Of a DNA stretch of 57,277 nt, positions 7,409 through 16,905 are shown in pieces. The notes under the pieces were generated by a model. It was given only the letters and a program-made list of their open reading frames with translations. It was not told the origin of the DNA and made no database searches. Position numbers and translations under genes: made by a program. This DNA comes from Bacillota bacterium (GTDB lineage: Bacteria > Bacillota > Negativicutes > Sporomusales > CTSoil-080), in the NCBI GenBank assembly GCA_017889625.1, contig JAGGAD010000007.1, positions 1-57,277 on the forward strand, read 5' to 3'. Every line of letters starts with the position of its first letter. The first letter of the stretch is position 1.

Positions 7409-8863
7409 GTGTATCAAGAACTAGACATGGATAAACCGCATGAGGAATGTGGTATATTTGGAATATTTTCCCGACAAGATGATGTAGCCCTTAATACCTA
7501 TTGGGGGCTGTATGCACTTCAGCACCGTGGTCAGGAAAGTGCCGGGATTGCATTAAGTGATGGAGCTCGAATGGAAGTTGAACGAGGCATGGGCTTGGTC
7601 AATGAAGTGTTTCGCAAGGGTTTGCCCGTTCTTGATGGATCCTATATTAGCATCGGACATGTAAGGTACTCAACCACTGGGTCAAGTCTGTTAGCAAATA
7701 CCCAGCCGCTCATGGTAAATTACTCTGGCGGTCGGATTAGCCTGGCCCACAATGGCAATCTTACCAATGCCCGGGAAGTAAGAGCAGAGTTAGAAGCAAA
7801 AGGTAGTGTTTTTCAGACTTCAATTGACAGTGAAGTGATTGTGAATCTTATTGCTAGAGAACCTCATCCGGAAATTGAAGATAAGATAGGTGAAAGCTTA
7901 GCTAAGATCGAGGGCGCTTATTGCCTGGTAATTATGACGGAAACCAAGCTCATTGGAGTGCGTGATCCTAATGGTTTCCGGCCGCTGTGTATTGGAAAAC
8001 TCAATGATGGTTGGGTAATGGCTTCGGAATCCTGTGCCTTAGATACGGTCGGCGCAGAATTCGTAAGAGATGTTGAACCAGGCGAAATGGTAATCGTTGA
8101 TGAAAATGGTCTTACGTCGCGGAAGTTTACGAAGGCGGGTCAACGGGCGCTATGTGTATTTGAATACATTTATTTTGCCCGACCAGATAGTGCCATTGAC
8201 GGGCAAAGTGTATACTCAGCCAGATTTGCCATGGGCCGGCAATTAGCGCGGGAAAGCGGGGCGAAGGCGGATATTGTTATTTCCGTACCTGATTCAGGGA
8301 CAACTGCGGCCTTAGGTTATAGCTACGAAAGTGGAATACCCTTCGCGGAAGGTCTAATAAAGAACCGCTATATTGGGCGGACGTTTATTCAGCCGGAACA
8401 GAAAAAACGCGATTCCAGTGTGCGGATAAAGCTTAATGCCAATAAAGCGGTAGTAGCCGGAAAATCGGTAGTAATGGTAGATGACTCGATTGTTCGCGGC
8501 ACGACCAGCGGTAAGATCGTTCGTATGCTGAAAGAAGCTGGAGCTACCGCCGTTCACATGTGTGTAAGCTCGCCGCCAATTGCGTATCCGTGCTATTATG
8601 GCATAGACACCGCGGTTCGCAAGGAACTTGTTGCGGCAACGAAAACAGTAGAAGAAATACGCCAATATATTGGGGCGGAGTCTTTGACCTATCTTTCGTT
8701 AGACGGCCTGTATAAAGCCGTTCCTCATATTCCCTGTGACCAGATGTGCTATGCTTGTTTCAATGGCGGATATATGGCGGGAGTGCCGCGGCAAGACGTG
8801 GATGACAGCAATAAATATATGTTTGAGGCAGCTTGCGGAAAAACAGGAGGCGGTAAAAGATAA
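7409..8863 (+). CDS. purF: Amidophosphoribosyltransferase
   Basis: Catalyses the first committed purine step, PRPP plus glutamine to phosphoribosylamine. Start GTG 7409 is chosen because GGGGAGGGG (7392-7400) lies eight bases upstream; GTG 7400 would overlap it. 484 residues. A short propeptide precedes the nucleophile Cys in HEECGIFG, which must be exposed by cleavage. The glutaminase domain is followed by the phosphoribosyltransferase domain with the PRPP loop VVMVDDSIVRGTT. Cysteines in ALCVFEYIYF, near YPCYYG and in CYACFNGGY match the 4Fe-4S cluster set of the Bacillus-type enzyme, suggesting oxygen sensitivity. Confidence 0.96.
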   Translation: MYQELDMDKPHEECGIFGIFSRQDDVALNTYWGLYALQHRGQESAGIALSDGARMEVERGMGLVNEVFRKGLPVLDGSYISIGHVRYSTTGSSLLANTQPLMVNYSGGRISLAHNGNLTNAREVRAELEAKGSVFQTSIDSEVIVNLIAREPHPEIEDKIGESLAKIEGAYCLVIMTETKLIGVRDPNGFRPLCIGKLNDGWVMASESCALDTVGAEFVRDVEPGEMVIVDENGLTSRKFTKAGQRALCVFEYIYFARPDSAIDGQSVYSARFAMGRQLARESGAKADIVISVPDSGTTAALGYSYESGIPFAEGLIKNRYIGRTFIQPEQKKRDSSVRIKLNANKAVVAGKSVVMVDDSIVRGTTSGKIVRMLKEAGATAVHMCVSSPPIAYPCYYGIDTAVRKELVAATKTVEEIRQYIGAESLTYLSLDGLYKAVPHIPCDQMCYACFNGGYMAGVPRQDVDDSNKYMFEAACGKTGGGKR

Positions 8864-9915
8864 TGAGTGAGGGTTTAACCTATCGCCAGGCTGGTGTGGA
8901 TGTTGATGCTGGCAATAAAGCAGTAGAACTCATGAAAGGACATGTTAAGTCTACCTATCGGCCGGAAGTACTGGGCGATCTTGGTGGGTTTGGCGGTCTG
9001 TTCGCGCTTGGTGCGGCTAAATATAAAGAACCGGTATTAGTTAGCGGTACCGACGGTGTCGGTACTAAACTTAGAATTGCTTTTATGATGGATAAACATG
9101 ATACCATCGGCCAGGACGCGGTAGCGATGTGTGTTAATGATATTTTGGTGCAGGGTGCGGAACCGCTGTTCTTTCTGGACTATTTGGCTGTAGGCAAACT
9201 TGAACCGGAGAAAGTCGCCGCTATTGTTAGCGGCGTAGCTTCGGCCTGTAAAGAGTCAGGCTGTGCCCTAATCGGGGGAGAAACGGCAGAAATGGCTGGT
9301 TTCTATGCAGATGGTGAATACGATATTGCCGGATTTGCGGTAGGCATTGCCGATAAAGCGAAACTTATCACCGGACAAAAAATTACCGCTGGTGATGTTT
9401 TAATTGGCTTGCCGTCCTCGGGATTACATTCCAATGGTTTTTCTTTGGTGCGTAAAATCTGTTTTGAGGCAGCTAAGCTTACCCCGGATGCCTATATCGA
9501 TGAGTTAAAGTCTACCTTGGGTGAAGAACTTATGGTTCCAACCAGACTATATCCCAAAGTTTGCCTGCCGCTGATTGAACAGTTTGATATTCGCGGTATG
9601 GTTCATATTACCGGCGGCGGCTTCTACGAAAATATCCCCCGGGTATTGCCGGAGGGTTGCGGCGTAGAAGTAGACAGCACCGCGTGGCCTAAACCAGCTA
9701 TCTTTGAACTTTTGCAAAAATGGGGTAATGTAGCTTGGCCGGAAATGTACCGGACCTTTAATATGGGGATTGGGATGATTCTAGTCGTGTCCCCGGACGA
9801 AGCAGTTAACCTCAAAAAATATCTTGCTGACCAAGGTGAAGCTTGCTATACAATCGGAAAAGTAACCGCAGGCGCTGGTAAAGTGACGCTGCGGGGAGGC
9901 GTCTTTGGTGAATAG
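8863..9915 (+). CDS. purM: Phosphoribosylformylglycinamidine cyclo-ligase (AIR synthetase)
   Basis: Closes the imidazole ring of FGAM with ATP to form AIR. 350 residues. It shows VSGTDGVGTKLRIAF, DAVAMCVNDILVQGAEPLFFLDY and GGETAEMAGFY, the paired ATP-binding signatures of the PurM/PurL superfamily. Start ATG overlaps the purF stop by one base (TAATG) with AGGAGG upstream, indicating coupled translation. Confidence 0.97.
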   Translation: MSEGLTYRQAGVDVDAGNKAVELMKGHVKSTYRPEVLGDLGGFGGLFALGAAKYKEPVLVSGTDGVGTKLRIAFMMDKHDTIGQDAVAMCVNDILVQGAEPLFFLDYLAVGKLEPEKVAAIVSGVASACKESGCALIGGETAEMAGFYADGEYDIAGFAVGIADKAKLITGQKITAGDVLIGLPSSGLHSNGFSLVRKICFEAAKLTPDAYIDELKSTLGEELMVPTRLYPKVCLPLIEQFDIRGMVHITGGGFYENIPRVLPEGCGVEVDSTAWPKPAIFELLQKWGNVAWPEMYRTFNMGIGMILVVSPDEAVNLKKYLADQGEACYTIGKVTAGAGKVTLRGGVFGE

Positions 9916-10531
9916 TACTGTACTAGGGGTGCTTGTGTCCGGACGCGGCAGTAACCTTCAGGCTATTTTAGATGCTATCAACGCCGGAAAAATTAACGCT
10001 AAAATTAGTGTAGTTATCAGTGACAAGGCGGATACTTTTGCCCTCAAACGGGTAGCTGGGCTGGGTATTGCCACTGCTGTAATCGAGCGTAAAGCCTTTG
10101 CAAGTAAAGATCAATTTGAAGCCGCTTTGGTGGCAGAGCTTAAGGATCATAAGGTTGAATTGGTCGTATTAGCCGGGTTTATGCGGTTATTAGGAAACAA
10201 ATTTATCAGTGCGTATCCGGGGCGGGTTATGAATATTCATCCGGCTCTATTGCCGGCCTTTCCAGGGTTGAATGCTCAGCAACAGGCGCTTGATTATGGG
10301 GTTAAGCTGTCGGGCTGTACGGTACATTTCGTGGATGAAGGTATGGATTCTGGGCCAATAATACTACAGCAGGCAGTGCCTGTTGAGAGCTCAGACACTG
10401 AAGAGACCTTAGCGGCGCGTATATTAGAAGTTGAACATATCCTTTATCCCCGGGCTATTAGTCTCTTTTGTCAGAGGCGGCTTAGTCTAAAGAACCGGCA
10501 GGTAGTAATAACTGACGAAAAATCTGAATAG
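9908..10531 (+). CDS. purN: Phosphoribosylglycinamide formyltransferase (folate-dependent)
   Basis: Transfers formyl from 10-formyl-THF to GAR. 207 residues from GTG 9908; TTG 9905 is an alternative, and both lie downstream of GGGGAGG (9893-9899). It overlaps the end of purM by eight bases. N-terminal LVSGRGSNLQAIL is the phosphate loop. MNIHPALLPAFPG and the later DEGMDSGPII supply the catalytic Asn, His and Asp region. Dependence on folate formyl donors is notable alongside the FolT-like transporter at 2606, though no direct link is shown. Confidence 0.96.
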   Translation: MNSTVLGVLVSGRGSNLQAILDAINAGKINAKISVVISDKADTFALKRVAGLGIATAVIERKAFASKDQFEAALVAELKDHKVELVVLAGFMRLLGNKFISAYPGRVMNIHPALLPAFPGLNAQQQALDYGVKLSGCTVHFVDEGMDSGPIILQQAVPVESSDTEETLAARILEVEHILYPRAISLFCQRRLSLKNRQVVITDEKSE

Positions 10532-10542
10532 GGGGATGTTAA

Positions 10543-12081
10543 ATGAAAATTCAGCGGGCACTTATAAGTGTATCTGATAAAACGGGCGTGGTTGACTTCG
10601 CGAAGACGTTAAATAGTTACGGGGTAGAAATAATTTCTACCGGCGGCACGATGAAGGCGCTTCGTGAAGCGGGTATACCAGTTACTTATGTTAGTGAAAT
10701 AACTGGTTTCCCCGAAATAATGGACGGACGGGTTAAAACTCTTAACCCATATATTCACGGGGGAATTTTGGCGGTTCGCGATAATCAAGAACATATAAAG
10801 GCGATGCAAGAGCATAATATTCGGGGCATTGACCTAGTCGTAGTGAATCTGTATCCGTTTCGCCAGACCATCGCTAAACCAGGCGTTGCTCTGGAGGAAG
10901 CGGTAGAAAACATCGATATTGGCGGTCCGGCCATGATTCGGGCAGCGGCTAAGAATTTTGCCTATGTCACGGTAGTTGTCAATCCGGCGCGCTATGACGC
11001 TGTCTTAGCGGAAATGGCCCAAGATGGCCAAATTACTGACGCCACGAGAATGGCGCTAGCTCGGGAAGCATTTGATCATACTGCGGAGTATGATGCTTGT
11101 ATTACAAACTACTTAGCTGGTCAGACTGGTGAAGGGCATTTTAAAAATTCCCTGCACATGGTTTACGAAAAAGTACAAGACTTGCGCTATGGCGAAAATC
11201 CGCATCAGCAAGCAGCGTTCTACCGGGAAAAACACTATAATGGTCCCGGTGTGGCCAATGCACATCAGCTTCATGGCAAAGAATTATCCTTCAATAACTT
11301 GGTTGATGTAGAAGCGGCCTATTCATTAGTCAACGATTTTTCTGAACCGGCAGCTGCCATAATAAAACATACCAATCCTTGTGGCACCGGGATTGGTGAA
11401 ACTATTGCCGATGCTTATGAAAAAGCTTATACTGCTGACCCTGTTTCGGCCTATGGGGGCATTATTGCTCTAAACCGGGCGGTAGATGGGGCGGTAGCAG
11501 AAAAAATGAGCAGCTTATTTGTTGAAGCCGTAATTGCTCCGGCGTACAGTGAAGAAGCATTAGCTATTTTGACTAAGAAAAAAAATGTCCGGCTATTGGC
11601 AGCGGATTTTGTTGTTGATCAAAATGCTTTGGATTTTAAGAAAATCTCGGGCGGCTTGTTGGTGCAACAGGCTGACATCAATGATGCAACTCGCGCCGAT
11701 ATGAAAGTAGTAACCACCAAGACCCCTACTCCGGCTGAATGGCAGCAGCTGCTATTGGCCTGGAAAGTGGTCAAACATGTAAAATCCAATGCTATTGTAG
11801 TTGTAGCTGACAATATGACGGTTGGGGTAGGGGCCGGCCAGATGAATCGGGTTGGCTCAGCCCAAATAGCCTTTGAACAGGCCGGCTGTAAATCGGTGGG
11901 GGCAGTACTGGCATCGGATGCATTTTTCCCGTTCAGGGACACCGTTGATGCTGCCGCTAAGGCTGGCATAACGGCAATTATTCATCCCGGTGGATCGATT
12001 CGGGATGAAGAGTCAATTACGGCAGCTAACGAACATGGTATAGCCATGGTCTTTACAGGCATACGGCATTTCAAACACTAG
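10543..12081 (+). CDS. purH: Bifunctional AICAR transformylase / IMP cyclohydrolase
   Basis: Performs the last two steps of IMP synthesis. 512 residues, standard length. The N-terminal cyclohydrolase (about 1-195) begins [11 protein letters not shown] and includes STGGTMKAL and DGRVKTLNP. The C-terminal transformylase contains [37 protein letters not shown] and the ending [10 protein letters not shown]. The ATG follows AGGGGGAT in the purN-purH gap of 11 bases. Confidence 0.97.
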   Translation: MKIQRALISVSDKTGVVDFAKTLNSYGVEIISTGGTMKALREAGIPVTYVSEITGFPEIMDGRVKTLNPYIHGGILAVRDNQEHIKAMQEHNIRGIDLVVVNLYPFRQTIAKPGVALEEAVENIDIGGPAMIRAAAKNFAYVTVVVNPARYDAVLAEMAQDGQITDATRMALAREAFDHTAEYDACITNYLAGQTGEGHFKNSLHMVYEKVQDLRYGENPHQQAAFYREKHYNGPGVANAHQLHGKELSFNNLVDVEAAYSLVNDFSEPAAAIIKHTNPCGTGIGETIADAYEKAYTADPVSAYGGIIALNRAVDGAVAEKMSSLFVEAVIAPAYSEEALAILTKKKNVRLLAADFVVDQNALDFKKISGGLLVQQADINDATRADMKVVTTKTPTPAEWQQLLLAWKVVKHVKSNAIVVVADNMTVGVGAGQMNRVGSAQIAFEQAGCKSVGAVLASDAFFPFRDTVDAAAKAGITAIIHPGGSIRDEESITAANEHGIAMVFTGIRHFKH

Positions 12082-12106
12082 TTTTATGTGAGAACGGGGT
12101 GGTATA

Positions 12107-13384
12107 TTGCGTATTTTGGTGATCGGCGGAGGCGGACGTGAACACGCCTTGGTTTGGAAACTTGCGGCAAGCCCGCGAGTTTCTAAGATTTATTGTGCCC
12201 CCGGTAATCCGGGAATCAGTAAACTCGCGGAATGTGTTAACATTGCTGTAACTGACAACGAGGCGTTGTGTCAGCTGGCTAAAGATAAAAATATTGACTT
12301 AACCGTAGTTGGACCGGAAGGTCCGCTAACCGAAGGCATTGTAGATCTTTTTACGGCAAACGGCCTGAAAATTTTTGGGCCTAATAAAGCAGCGGCCCAG
12401 CTTGAAGGCTCAAAAACATTTTCCAAAGATTTAATGAGAAAATACGGTATACCTACAGCTAAATACGCAGTATTTACCGATGCTGTCAGCGCTAAAAAAT
12501 ATGTTAAAGAACAAGGCGCGCCGATTGTAATTAAAGCGGACGGTTTGGCTGCTGGCAAAGGTGTAGTTGTTGCAATGTCGTTAGATGAAGCCCTTGCGGC
12601 GGTAGACATGATTATGTGCGACCAGGCGTTTGGCAATGCCGGAGCCCAAGTGGTAATCGAAGAATTTATGCAAGGGGAAGAAGCTTCACTCTTAGCCTTT
12701 ACCGACGGCGTAACCGTTGTGCCAATGGTGGCGGCTCAAGATCACAAACGGGTTTTTGACGGCGACCAGGGGCCGAATACCGGGGGGATGGGAGCATATG
12801 CGCCAGCACCAGTGGTAACGCCAGACTTATTGGAACAAGTTGTCCGGAAAATATTGCAGCCAACGGTCAATGCTATGCGGCAGGAAGGGTGCTTATACCG
12901 GGGGTGCTTATATGCCGGACTGATGATTGGGGCCGAAGGACCTAAAGTTGTCGAGTTTAATGCCCGGTTTGGCGACCCTGAAACTCAGGTAGTATTGCCG
13001 TTGCTCGTCAGCGACCTTACCGAGATAATGGAAGCTTGCATTGACGGTAAACTTAATCAAGTATCAGTTGAGTGGAAACAAGAAGCAGCAGTATGTGTAG
13101 TAATGGCTGCTGGCGGTTATCCGGGCAGCTATCAAAAAGGTAAAATTATAACCGGTCTTGACGCGGCAGAAGAAAAAGGGGCCGTAGTATTCCATGCTGG
13201 AACCTCGCTGGATAGTGGGGCAGTAGTTACCAGCGGCGGCAGAGTCCTGGGGGTTACCGCGATTGGGTCAAATCTGCAGCCAGCCCTTCAAAATGCCTAT
13301 ACGGGAGTGGAACAGATTGATTTTGAGGGAGTTCACTACCGTAAAGATATTGCTCATCGGGCTGTAGCCAGAATTGATAAGTAG
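12107..13384 (+). CDS. purD: Phosphoribosylamine-glycine ligase
   Basis: Makes GAR from phosphoribosylamine, glycine and ATP. 425 residues with TTG start (12107) after GGGGTGG. N-terminal Rossmann-like loop VIGGGGREHAL, ATP-grasp core with VIKADGLAAGKGV, NTGGMGAYAPAP and EFNARFGDPETQ. It is the last gene of the purine operon, closed by the hairpin at 13404. purB, purK and the purL/Q/S set are not in the window, so the pathway is completed from other loci. Confidence 0.97.
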   Translation: MRILVIGGGGREHALVWKLAASPRVSKIYCAPGNPGISKLAECVNIAVTDNEALCQLAKDKNIDLTVVGPEGPLTEGIVDLFTANGLKIFGPNKAAAQLEGSKTFSKDLMRKYGIPTAKYAVFTDAVSAKKYVKEQGAPIVIKADGLAAGKGVVVAMSLDEALAAVDMIMCDQAFGNAGAQVVIEEFMQGEEASLLAFTDGVTVVPMVAAQDHKRVFDGDQGPNTGGMGAYAPAPVVTPDLLEQVVRKILQPTVNAMRQEGCLYRGCLYAGLMIGAEGPKVVEFNARFGDPETQVVLPLLVSDLTEIMEACIDGKLNQVSVEWKQEAAVCVVMAAGGYPGSYQKGKIITGLDAAEEKGAVVFHAGTSLDSGAVVTSGGRVLGVTAIGSNLQPALQNAYTGVEQIDFEGVHYRKDIAHRAVARIDK

Positions 13385-13403
13385 GTAAATTTTATTATAG
13401 ATA

Positions 13404-13446
13404 AAACCCGGCTTCTCTCGCTAAAAAGCGGATAGGCCGGGTTTAT
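13404..13446 (+). terminator. Terminator of the purine operon
   Basis: AAACCCGGC (13404-13412) pairs with GCCGGGTTT (13436-13444). An inner CGCT/AGCG stem lies between them, and a T-containing tail follows. Confidence 0.8.
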
Positions 13447-13490
13447 TGCTGGGGAAAGCCATAGGCAGGTCAAATCAAAAGGTAGCTTTA

Positions 13491-13520
13491 TTGACAGTAA
13501 GTGATGCTGTTAATTATAAT
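13491..13520 (+). promoter_or_regulatory. Promoter of the TetR gene
   Basis: TTGACA (13491-13496), 18-base spacer, TATAAT (13515-13520): both hexamers match the sigma-A consensus exactly. Confidence 0.8.
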
Positions 13521-13548
13521 GGTCTCATAAGCGGTTTTGGAGGGTGCT

Positions 13549-14169
13549 ATGAATCAAACGCAGGCAGGTCATGGGACAGATGAGGCGAAAAGTAAGCGGC
13601 AGCAAATTTTAAAAGCTGCCTATGACGTTTTTTCACGTAAAGGGTACTATCGGGCGACTGTTGATGAGATAATTGCGTTGGCTGATACTGGCAAAGGCAC
13701 CGTATATAACTATTTTACTAACAAGGAGCAATTGTTTTGTACTTTGGTCCAGGAACGCGGGGAACCGTTTGCAATAGCCTTGGCTGATACTATTTCCTCA
13801 GAATTGCTCCCAATGGAAAAATTTAAAAAAATTATTAAATTAATTTTGGTTTTATATATAGAAGATGCTGATTTATGGCGGGTTCTTATTCATGAAGTGC
13901 GCGGCTTAGGCGAAGATAACCATTCTAATCTTTCGCAGGAAACGGTTATGAAGTATCAAGATGGATTTCAACATATCATTGACAATGTTGAAGCTGTGCT
14001 GAAAGAGGGCGTAGATAAAGCCGTTTTTCGCCCAATGAATACAACCCATGTGGCCTATTGTTTATTTAGCATCATTCTGACGATGGTTTATCAAAAATTT
14101 ATTGAGGATGACATCGAAATTACGGTTCATAATATTGCTGAATTTGTTTTGCGGGGAATTACTACGTGA
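13549..14169 (+). CDS. TetR/AcrR-family transcriptional regulator
   Basis: 206 residues from ATG 13549 (GGAGGGTG upstream; an in-frame TTG at 13537 is inside that site). N-terminal helix-turn-helix of the TetR type: ILKAAYDVFSRKGYYRATV, then TGKGTVYNYFTNKEQLF. The C-terminal ligand and dimer domain resembles the fatty-acid/efflux regulators (FadR/YsiA group), but the ligand cannot be read from sequence. It has its own consensus promoter and is followed by a hairpin, so it is monocistronic. Its target is not adjacent in an obvious way. Confidence 0.88.
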   Translation: MNQTQAGHGTDEAKSKRQQILKAAYDVFSRKGYYRATVDEIIALADTGKGTVYNYFTNKEQLFCTLVQERGEPFAIALADTISSELLPMEKFKKIIKLILVLYIEDADLWRVLIHEVRGLGEDNHSNLSQETVMKYQDGFQHIIDNVEAVLKEGVDKAVFRPMNTTHVAYCLFSIILTMVYQKFIEDDIEITVHNIAEFVLRGITT

Positions 14170-14210
14170 TAAATATTGACTGATTAGTCGTTGATAAATA
14201 AGGACAATAA

Positions 14211-14250
14211 ATAAAACTGGCTGGCACCAACGGCGCCAACCAGTTTTATT
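14211..14250. terminator. Bidirectional terminator between TetR gene and the minus-strand small ORF
   Basis: AAAACTGG (14213-14220) pairs with CCAGTTTT (14240-14247), extended inside by TGGC/GCCA. T runs lie on both strands, so it can serve the TetR gene on plus and the 32-aa ORF on minus. Confidence 0.75.
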
Positions 14251-14271
14251 GTTTAAGAACAAGATGATTTT

Positions 14272-14370
14272 TTAAAACAATATATCAAATTGAGGATCCC
14301 AGGTAAGGTCCATTGTTTCTTCTAACGGATCAAAAGAAGCGGGAGACGGTGACGGTGACGTAGTGTCCAA
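14272..14370 (-). CDS. Unannotated 32-residue protein with full expression signals
   Basis: Starts at TTG (14370-14368) preceded by AAGAGGTGATT, a near-perfect Shine-Dalgarno. It has a promoter (14434-14462) upstream and a terminator (14211-14250) downstream. The protein has an N-terminal Ser-Pro repeat (TSPSPSPAS), an acidic middle and a Trp/Phe-containing C-terminus (TWDPQFDILF); net charge is negative and no membrane segment is evident. I do not recognise a family. The complete transcription unit is the argument for reality; a leader peptide or small regulator are possible roles. Confidence 0.55.
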   Translation of the reverse strand: MDTTSPSPSPASFDPLEETMDLTWDPQFDILF

Positions 14371-14433
14371 TGGAATCACCTCTTTTCCCCCTAAGAAGGG
14401 CTAGTTAAATTACTCCGCTATCTATCTAAACTA

Positions 14434-14462
14434 AGTATACGTTATATCAATGGTAATAGCAA
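14434..14462 (-). promoter_or_regulatory. Promoter of the 32-residue ORF
   Basis: On the minus strand TTGCTA (14462-14457), 17-base spacer, TATACT (14439-14434). It reads towards the small ORF start at 14370. Confidence 0.6.
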
Positions 14463-14486
14463 TAGAATGTAGGCGAGCGGGATATT

Positions 14487-15281
14487 CTACCAGGCGGGTA
14501 GCACTGTTCCGTGGTAGGTTGTAGTAATAAATGACTTAACCCCGGGTGATTGGTAGGCGGTAATAAATGTGTTTATCAGGGGATTGGCGGTATCACTTGC
14601 GCGTACAGCGAGAATATTAGTAGCCTGACTGGCAGCATCTTCGAGTAACAGTGCATTCTCAGTTGGAATAAAACCGGCCTTAAAGGCATAACTGGAATTT
14701 ATTGCCACTAAATCACAAGTAGCAAGAGCTGTAGCGGTAGCTTTCGCGTCGAGTTCTCTAAACTTGAGCCGTTTTGGGTTATTAGCAATATCTACAAGAA
14801 TAGCTTGAGAGTCGGCATTATGGTTGAGGGTAATTAAGCCAGCCTTGGCGAGTAGCCGTAAAGCTCGGTCTTGGTTTACTGGATCAGCCGGGATAGTGAT
14901 GGTTGTTCCGGGAGGAATTTGGGAAATACTTCTATAAACCTTACTATAAAAGCCCAGTGGTTTAACAATGGTTTTAGCGACAGACTTAAGTGTTAAACTT
15001 TGCGAGGCGTTCACCGTATCAAGATAGGACTGAGACTGAAAACTGTTAATATCAATTATCCCTTGGCCTAGAGCATCATTTAGTTTTAGGTAGTCAGTAA
15101 ATTCGATAATTTCTAAATTAAGGCCCTGTTTGGCCGCTACTTCCTTAACCACGGCGATAATTTCAGCATGTTGCCCGGCAATTACGCCAACTTTGAGGGT
15201 ATTAGCCGGAGCTGGGGGTTGAGCACAGCCAACCAAGCTAACATTGAGTAAAAGTATTAAAAATAAAGAACAAATTTTCAT
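14487..15281 (-). CDS. MetQ/NlpA-type substrate-binding lipoprotein (orphan)
   Basis: 264 residues with a lipoprotein signal peptide and lipobox SLVGC near residue 19. The mature protein follows the NlpA pattern (LKVGVIAGQHAEI, QGIIDINSFQSQSYLD, ITIPADPVNQDRALRLL). These bind methionine or related amino acids for MetNI-type ABC importers. No ATPase or permease gene is adjacent, so it is an orphan binding protein. No SAM riboswitch was found in its 126-base upstream gap. The start ATG has AGGAGG upstream. Confidence 0.87.
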   Translation of the reverse strand: MKICSLFLILLLNVSLVGCAQPPAPANTLKVGVIAGQHAEIIAVVKEVAAKQGLNLEIIEFTDYLKLNDALGQGIIDINSFQSQSYLDTVNASQSLTLKSVAKTIVKPLGFYSKVYRSISQIPPGTTITIPADPVNQDRALRLLAKAGLITLNHNADSQAILVDIANNPKRLKFRELDAKATATALATCDLVAINSSYAFKAGFIPTENALLLEDAASQATNILAVRASDTANPLINTFITAYQSPGVKSFITTTYHGTVLPAW

Positions 15282-15407
15282 GGATGACCTCCTGAGAAGA
15301 ATAAATAATTTAACAAGTTAAAGAATAAAAGGCAGGAAAGCCTTAGCGAAGAGCGAATATCTAAAAAGCGAAAGTTTATCGTAGCGGAAATTAAAGGAGC
15401 GAGTGCC

Positions 15408-15716
15408 ATGACTGTTAATCCCAAGATAAAGGATGCGCTTACCGACCAATTGTTTAAAGCCGTGCAACTTTTAAATTCGCAAGAAGAGTGTTATCAATTT
15501 TTTGAAGATATCACGACAGTCAGCGAATTGAAGGCTTTGGCCCAACGTTTGGAGGTTGCCCGGATGCTGAAACATGGTCATACTTATGAAGACATCGTTG
15601 AGCAGACTGGCGCAAGTACGGCAACTATTAGCAGAGTTAAGCGCTGCTTATATTATGGTGCTGACGGATATAAAATAATATTAGCGCGGTTGGATGGTGA
15701 AGAAGCTGATGAATAA
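15408..15716 (+). CDS. YerC/YecD-family TrpR-like regulator
   Basis: 102 residues, the normal length for this helix-turn-helix family related to the Trp repressor. The recognition region is LEVARMLKHGHTYEDI followed by TGASTATISRVKRCL. The ATG follows AAAGGAGCGAG. Its stop overlaps the hisZ start by eight bases, so it is co-translated with hisZ and probably senses histidine or phosphoribosyl supply. That role is inferred from location. Genes of this family are often next to his genes in Firmicutes. Confidence 0.85.
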   Translation: MTVNPKIKDALTDQLFKAVQLLNSQEECYQFFEDITTVSELKALAQRLEVARMLKHGHTYEDIVEQTGASTATISRVKRCLYYGADGYKIILARLDGEEADE

Positions 15717-16905
15717 ACAATTTTTGCCGAGAATACCTTATGGAACCCGTGACTTTCTGCCGAAAGAAGCAAAACAAAAACGGGTTATTGAAAATTCTTT
15801 GGCGGTGCTGTTTTCGCGGTGGGGTTATGATGAAGTAGTCACCCCTACTTTTGAGTATTTAGAAACAATAGACGTAAGTTCTGGAGCTGATTTTGGCGAA
15901 AATTTATTTAAATTCTTTGATAATACTAATAGTATATTAGCCCTGAGACCGGATATGACTACGCCGATGGCTCGGGTTGCAGCGACACGGCTGAAAGAAA
16001 CCAATCCTCCGCTTAGACTTTTCTATTTGACCAACGTATTTCGGCACGAACAGGCCCAGGCTGGACGGCAATGCGAATTTTACCAGGCTGGGGTGGAACT
16101 ATTGGGGGCTCCTGGTGCCTCGGCTGATGCCGAAATTATTGCCCTGGCGATTGAATCCATGCGACAAGCTGGGTTGAAAGATTTTCAAATTGGTCTTGGT
16201 CAAGTCGGATTTATCAATGGTTTTACGGAAGAAGTTGCTGTTAGTACGCTGGAGAGACAGCGGATTAAACAATGTATCGTAAACCGAAATTTAGTAGGAC
16301 TTGGGGAAATCTTAACTGCTAGCGGTCTTGATCGGGAAACGCAAAACATTATTAGTGAAATTCCCCTGTTACATGGCGGAGAAGAGGTCATCAGTAAAGT
16401 TTATAAGGTTGTGAAAAATGCGGTAAGTCGGGAGGCTCTCGATAATCTTGCCGATATTCATCGACTGCTTACCAGCTATGGTGTTGGTCAGTATGTAAAA
16501 TTCGATTTAGGGCTGATTAGAGACTTTGACTATTACACTGGCATGGTCTTTGAAGGTTACACGCCTGGATTAGGATTTCCACTGTTAGGCGGTGGGCGCT
16601 ATGACAATATGCTAGCGACCTTTGGGGTAGATTCTCCGGCAACAGGCTTTGCCTTAGGGATTGAACGGATTATGTTGGCGCTTGAACGTCAGGGAATAAC
16701 GCCGTCCAATGTTAGTAAAGACCTGTATATTGCTTGGGTTGAAGGTGCCCAAGCTGAAGCAATAAGTCTTGCCGCTAAATATCGTCAGGATGGCCGGACG
16801 GTAGAACTGGCCCTTGCCGCGCAACAACCGGCGGAAGTAGAAACAATCAAGTTAGCGGGACAATATCGTGACGTAGTATATGTAAAGGACAATCATGCTA
16901 AGTAG
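15709..16905 (+). CDS. hisZ: ATP phosphoribosyltransferase regulatory subunit
   Basis: Histidyl-tRNA synthetase-like protein without tRNA ligase activity that activates short-form HisG. 398 residues from ATG 15709; the earlier ATG at 15694 lies inside yerC. Class II motifs are visible: IPYGTRDFLP, LRPDMTTPMAR (motif 2 start), FYLTNVFRHEQAQAGR and LLGGGRYDNM/GFALGIERI (motif 3 region). The presence of this gene matches the 221-residue HisG at 17596, which lacks the C-terminal regulatory domain. It is separated from hisG by an HD gene and a terminator. Confidence 0.93.
   Translation: MNKQFLPRIPYGTRDFLPKEAKQKRVIENSLAVLFSRWGYDEVVTPTFEYLETIDVSSGADFGENLFKFFDNTNSILALRPDMTTPMARVAATRLKETNPPLRLFYLTNVFRHEQAQAGRQCEFYQAGVELLGAPGASADAEIIALAIESMRQAGLKDFQIGLGQVGFINGFTEEVAVSTLERQRIKQCIVNRNLVGLGEILTASGLDRETQNIISEIPLLHGGEEVISKVYKVVKNAVSREALDNLADIHRLLTSYGVGQYVKFDLGLIRDFDYYTGMVFEGYTPGLGFPLLGGGRYDNMLATFGVDSPATGFALGIERIMLALERQGITPSNVSKDLYIAWVEGAQAEAISLAAKYRQDGRTVELALAAQQPAEVETIKLAGQYRDVVYVKDNHAK

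Noticed and set aside
15345-15372. Three AGCGAA repeats upstream of the YerC gene
   Set aside because: Irregular spacing and very short; could be chance. Not called an operator.
15282-15407. SAM riboswitch expected before a MetQ-like gene
   Set aside because: Leader examined on the minus strand; too short and lacks the conserved S-box elements.
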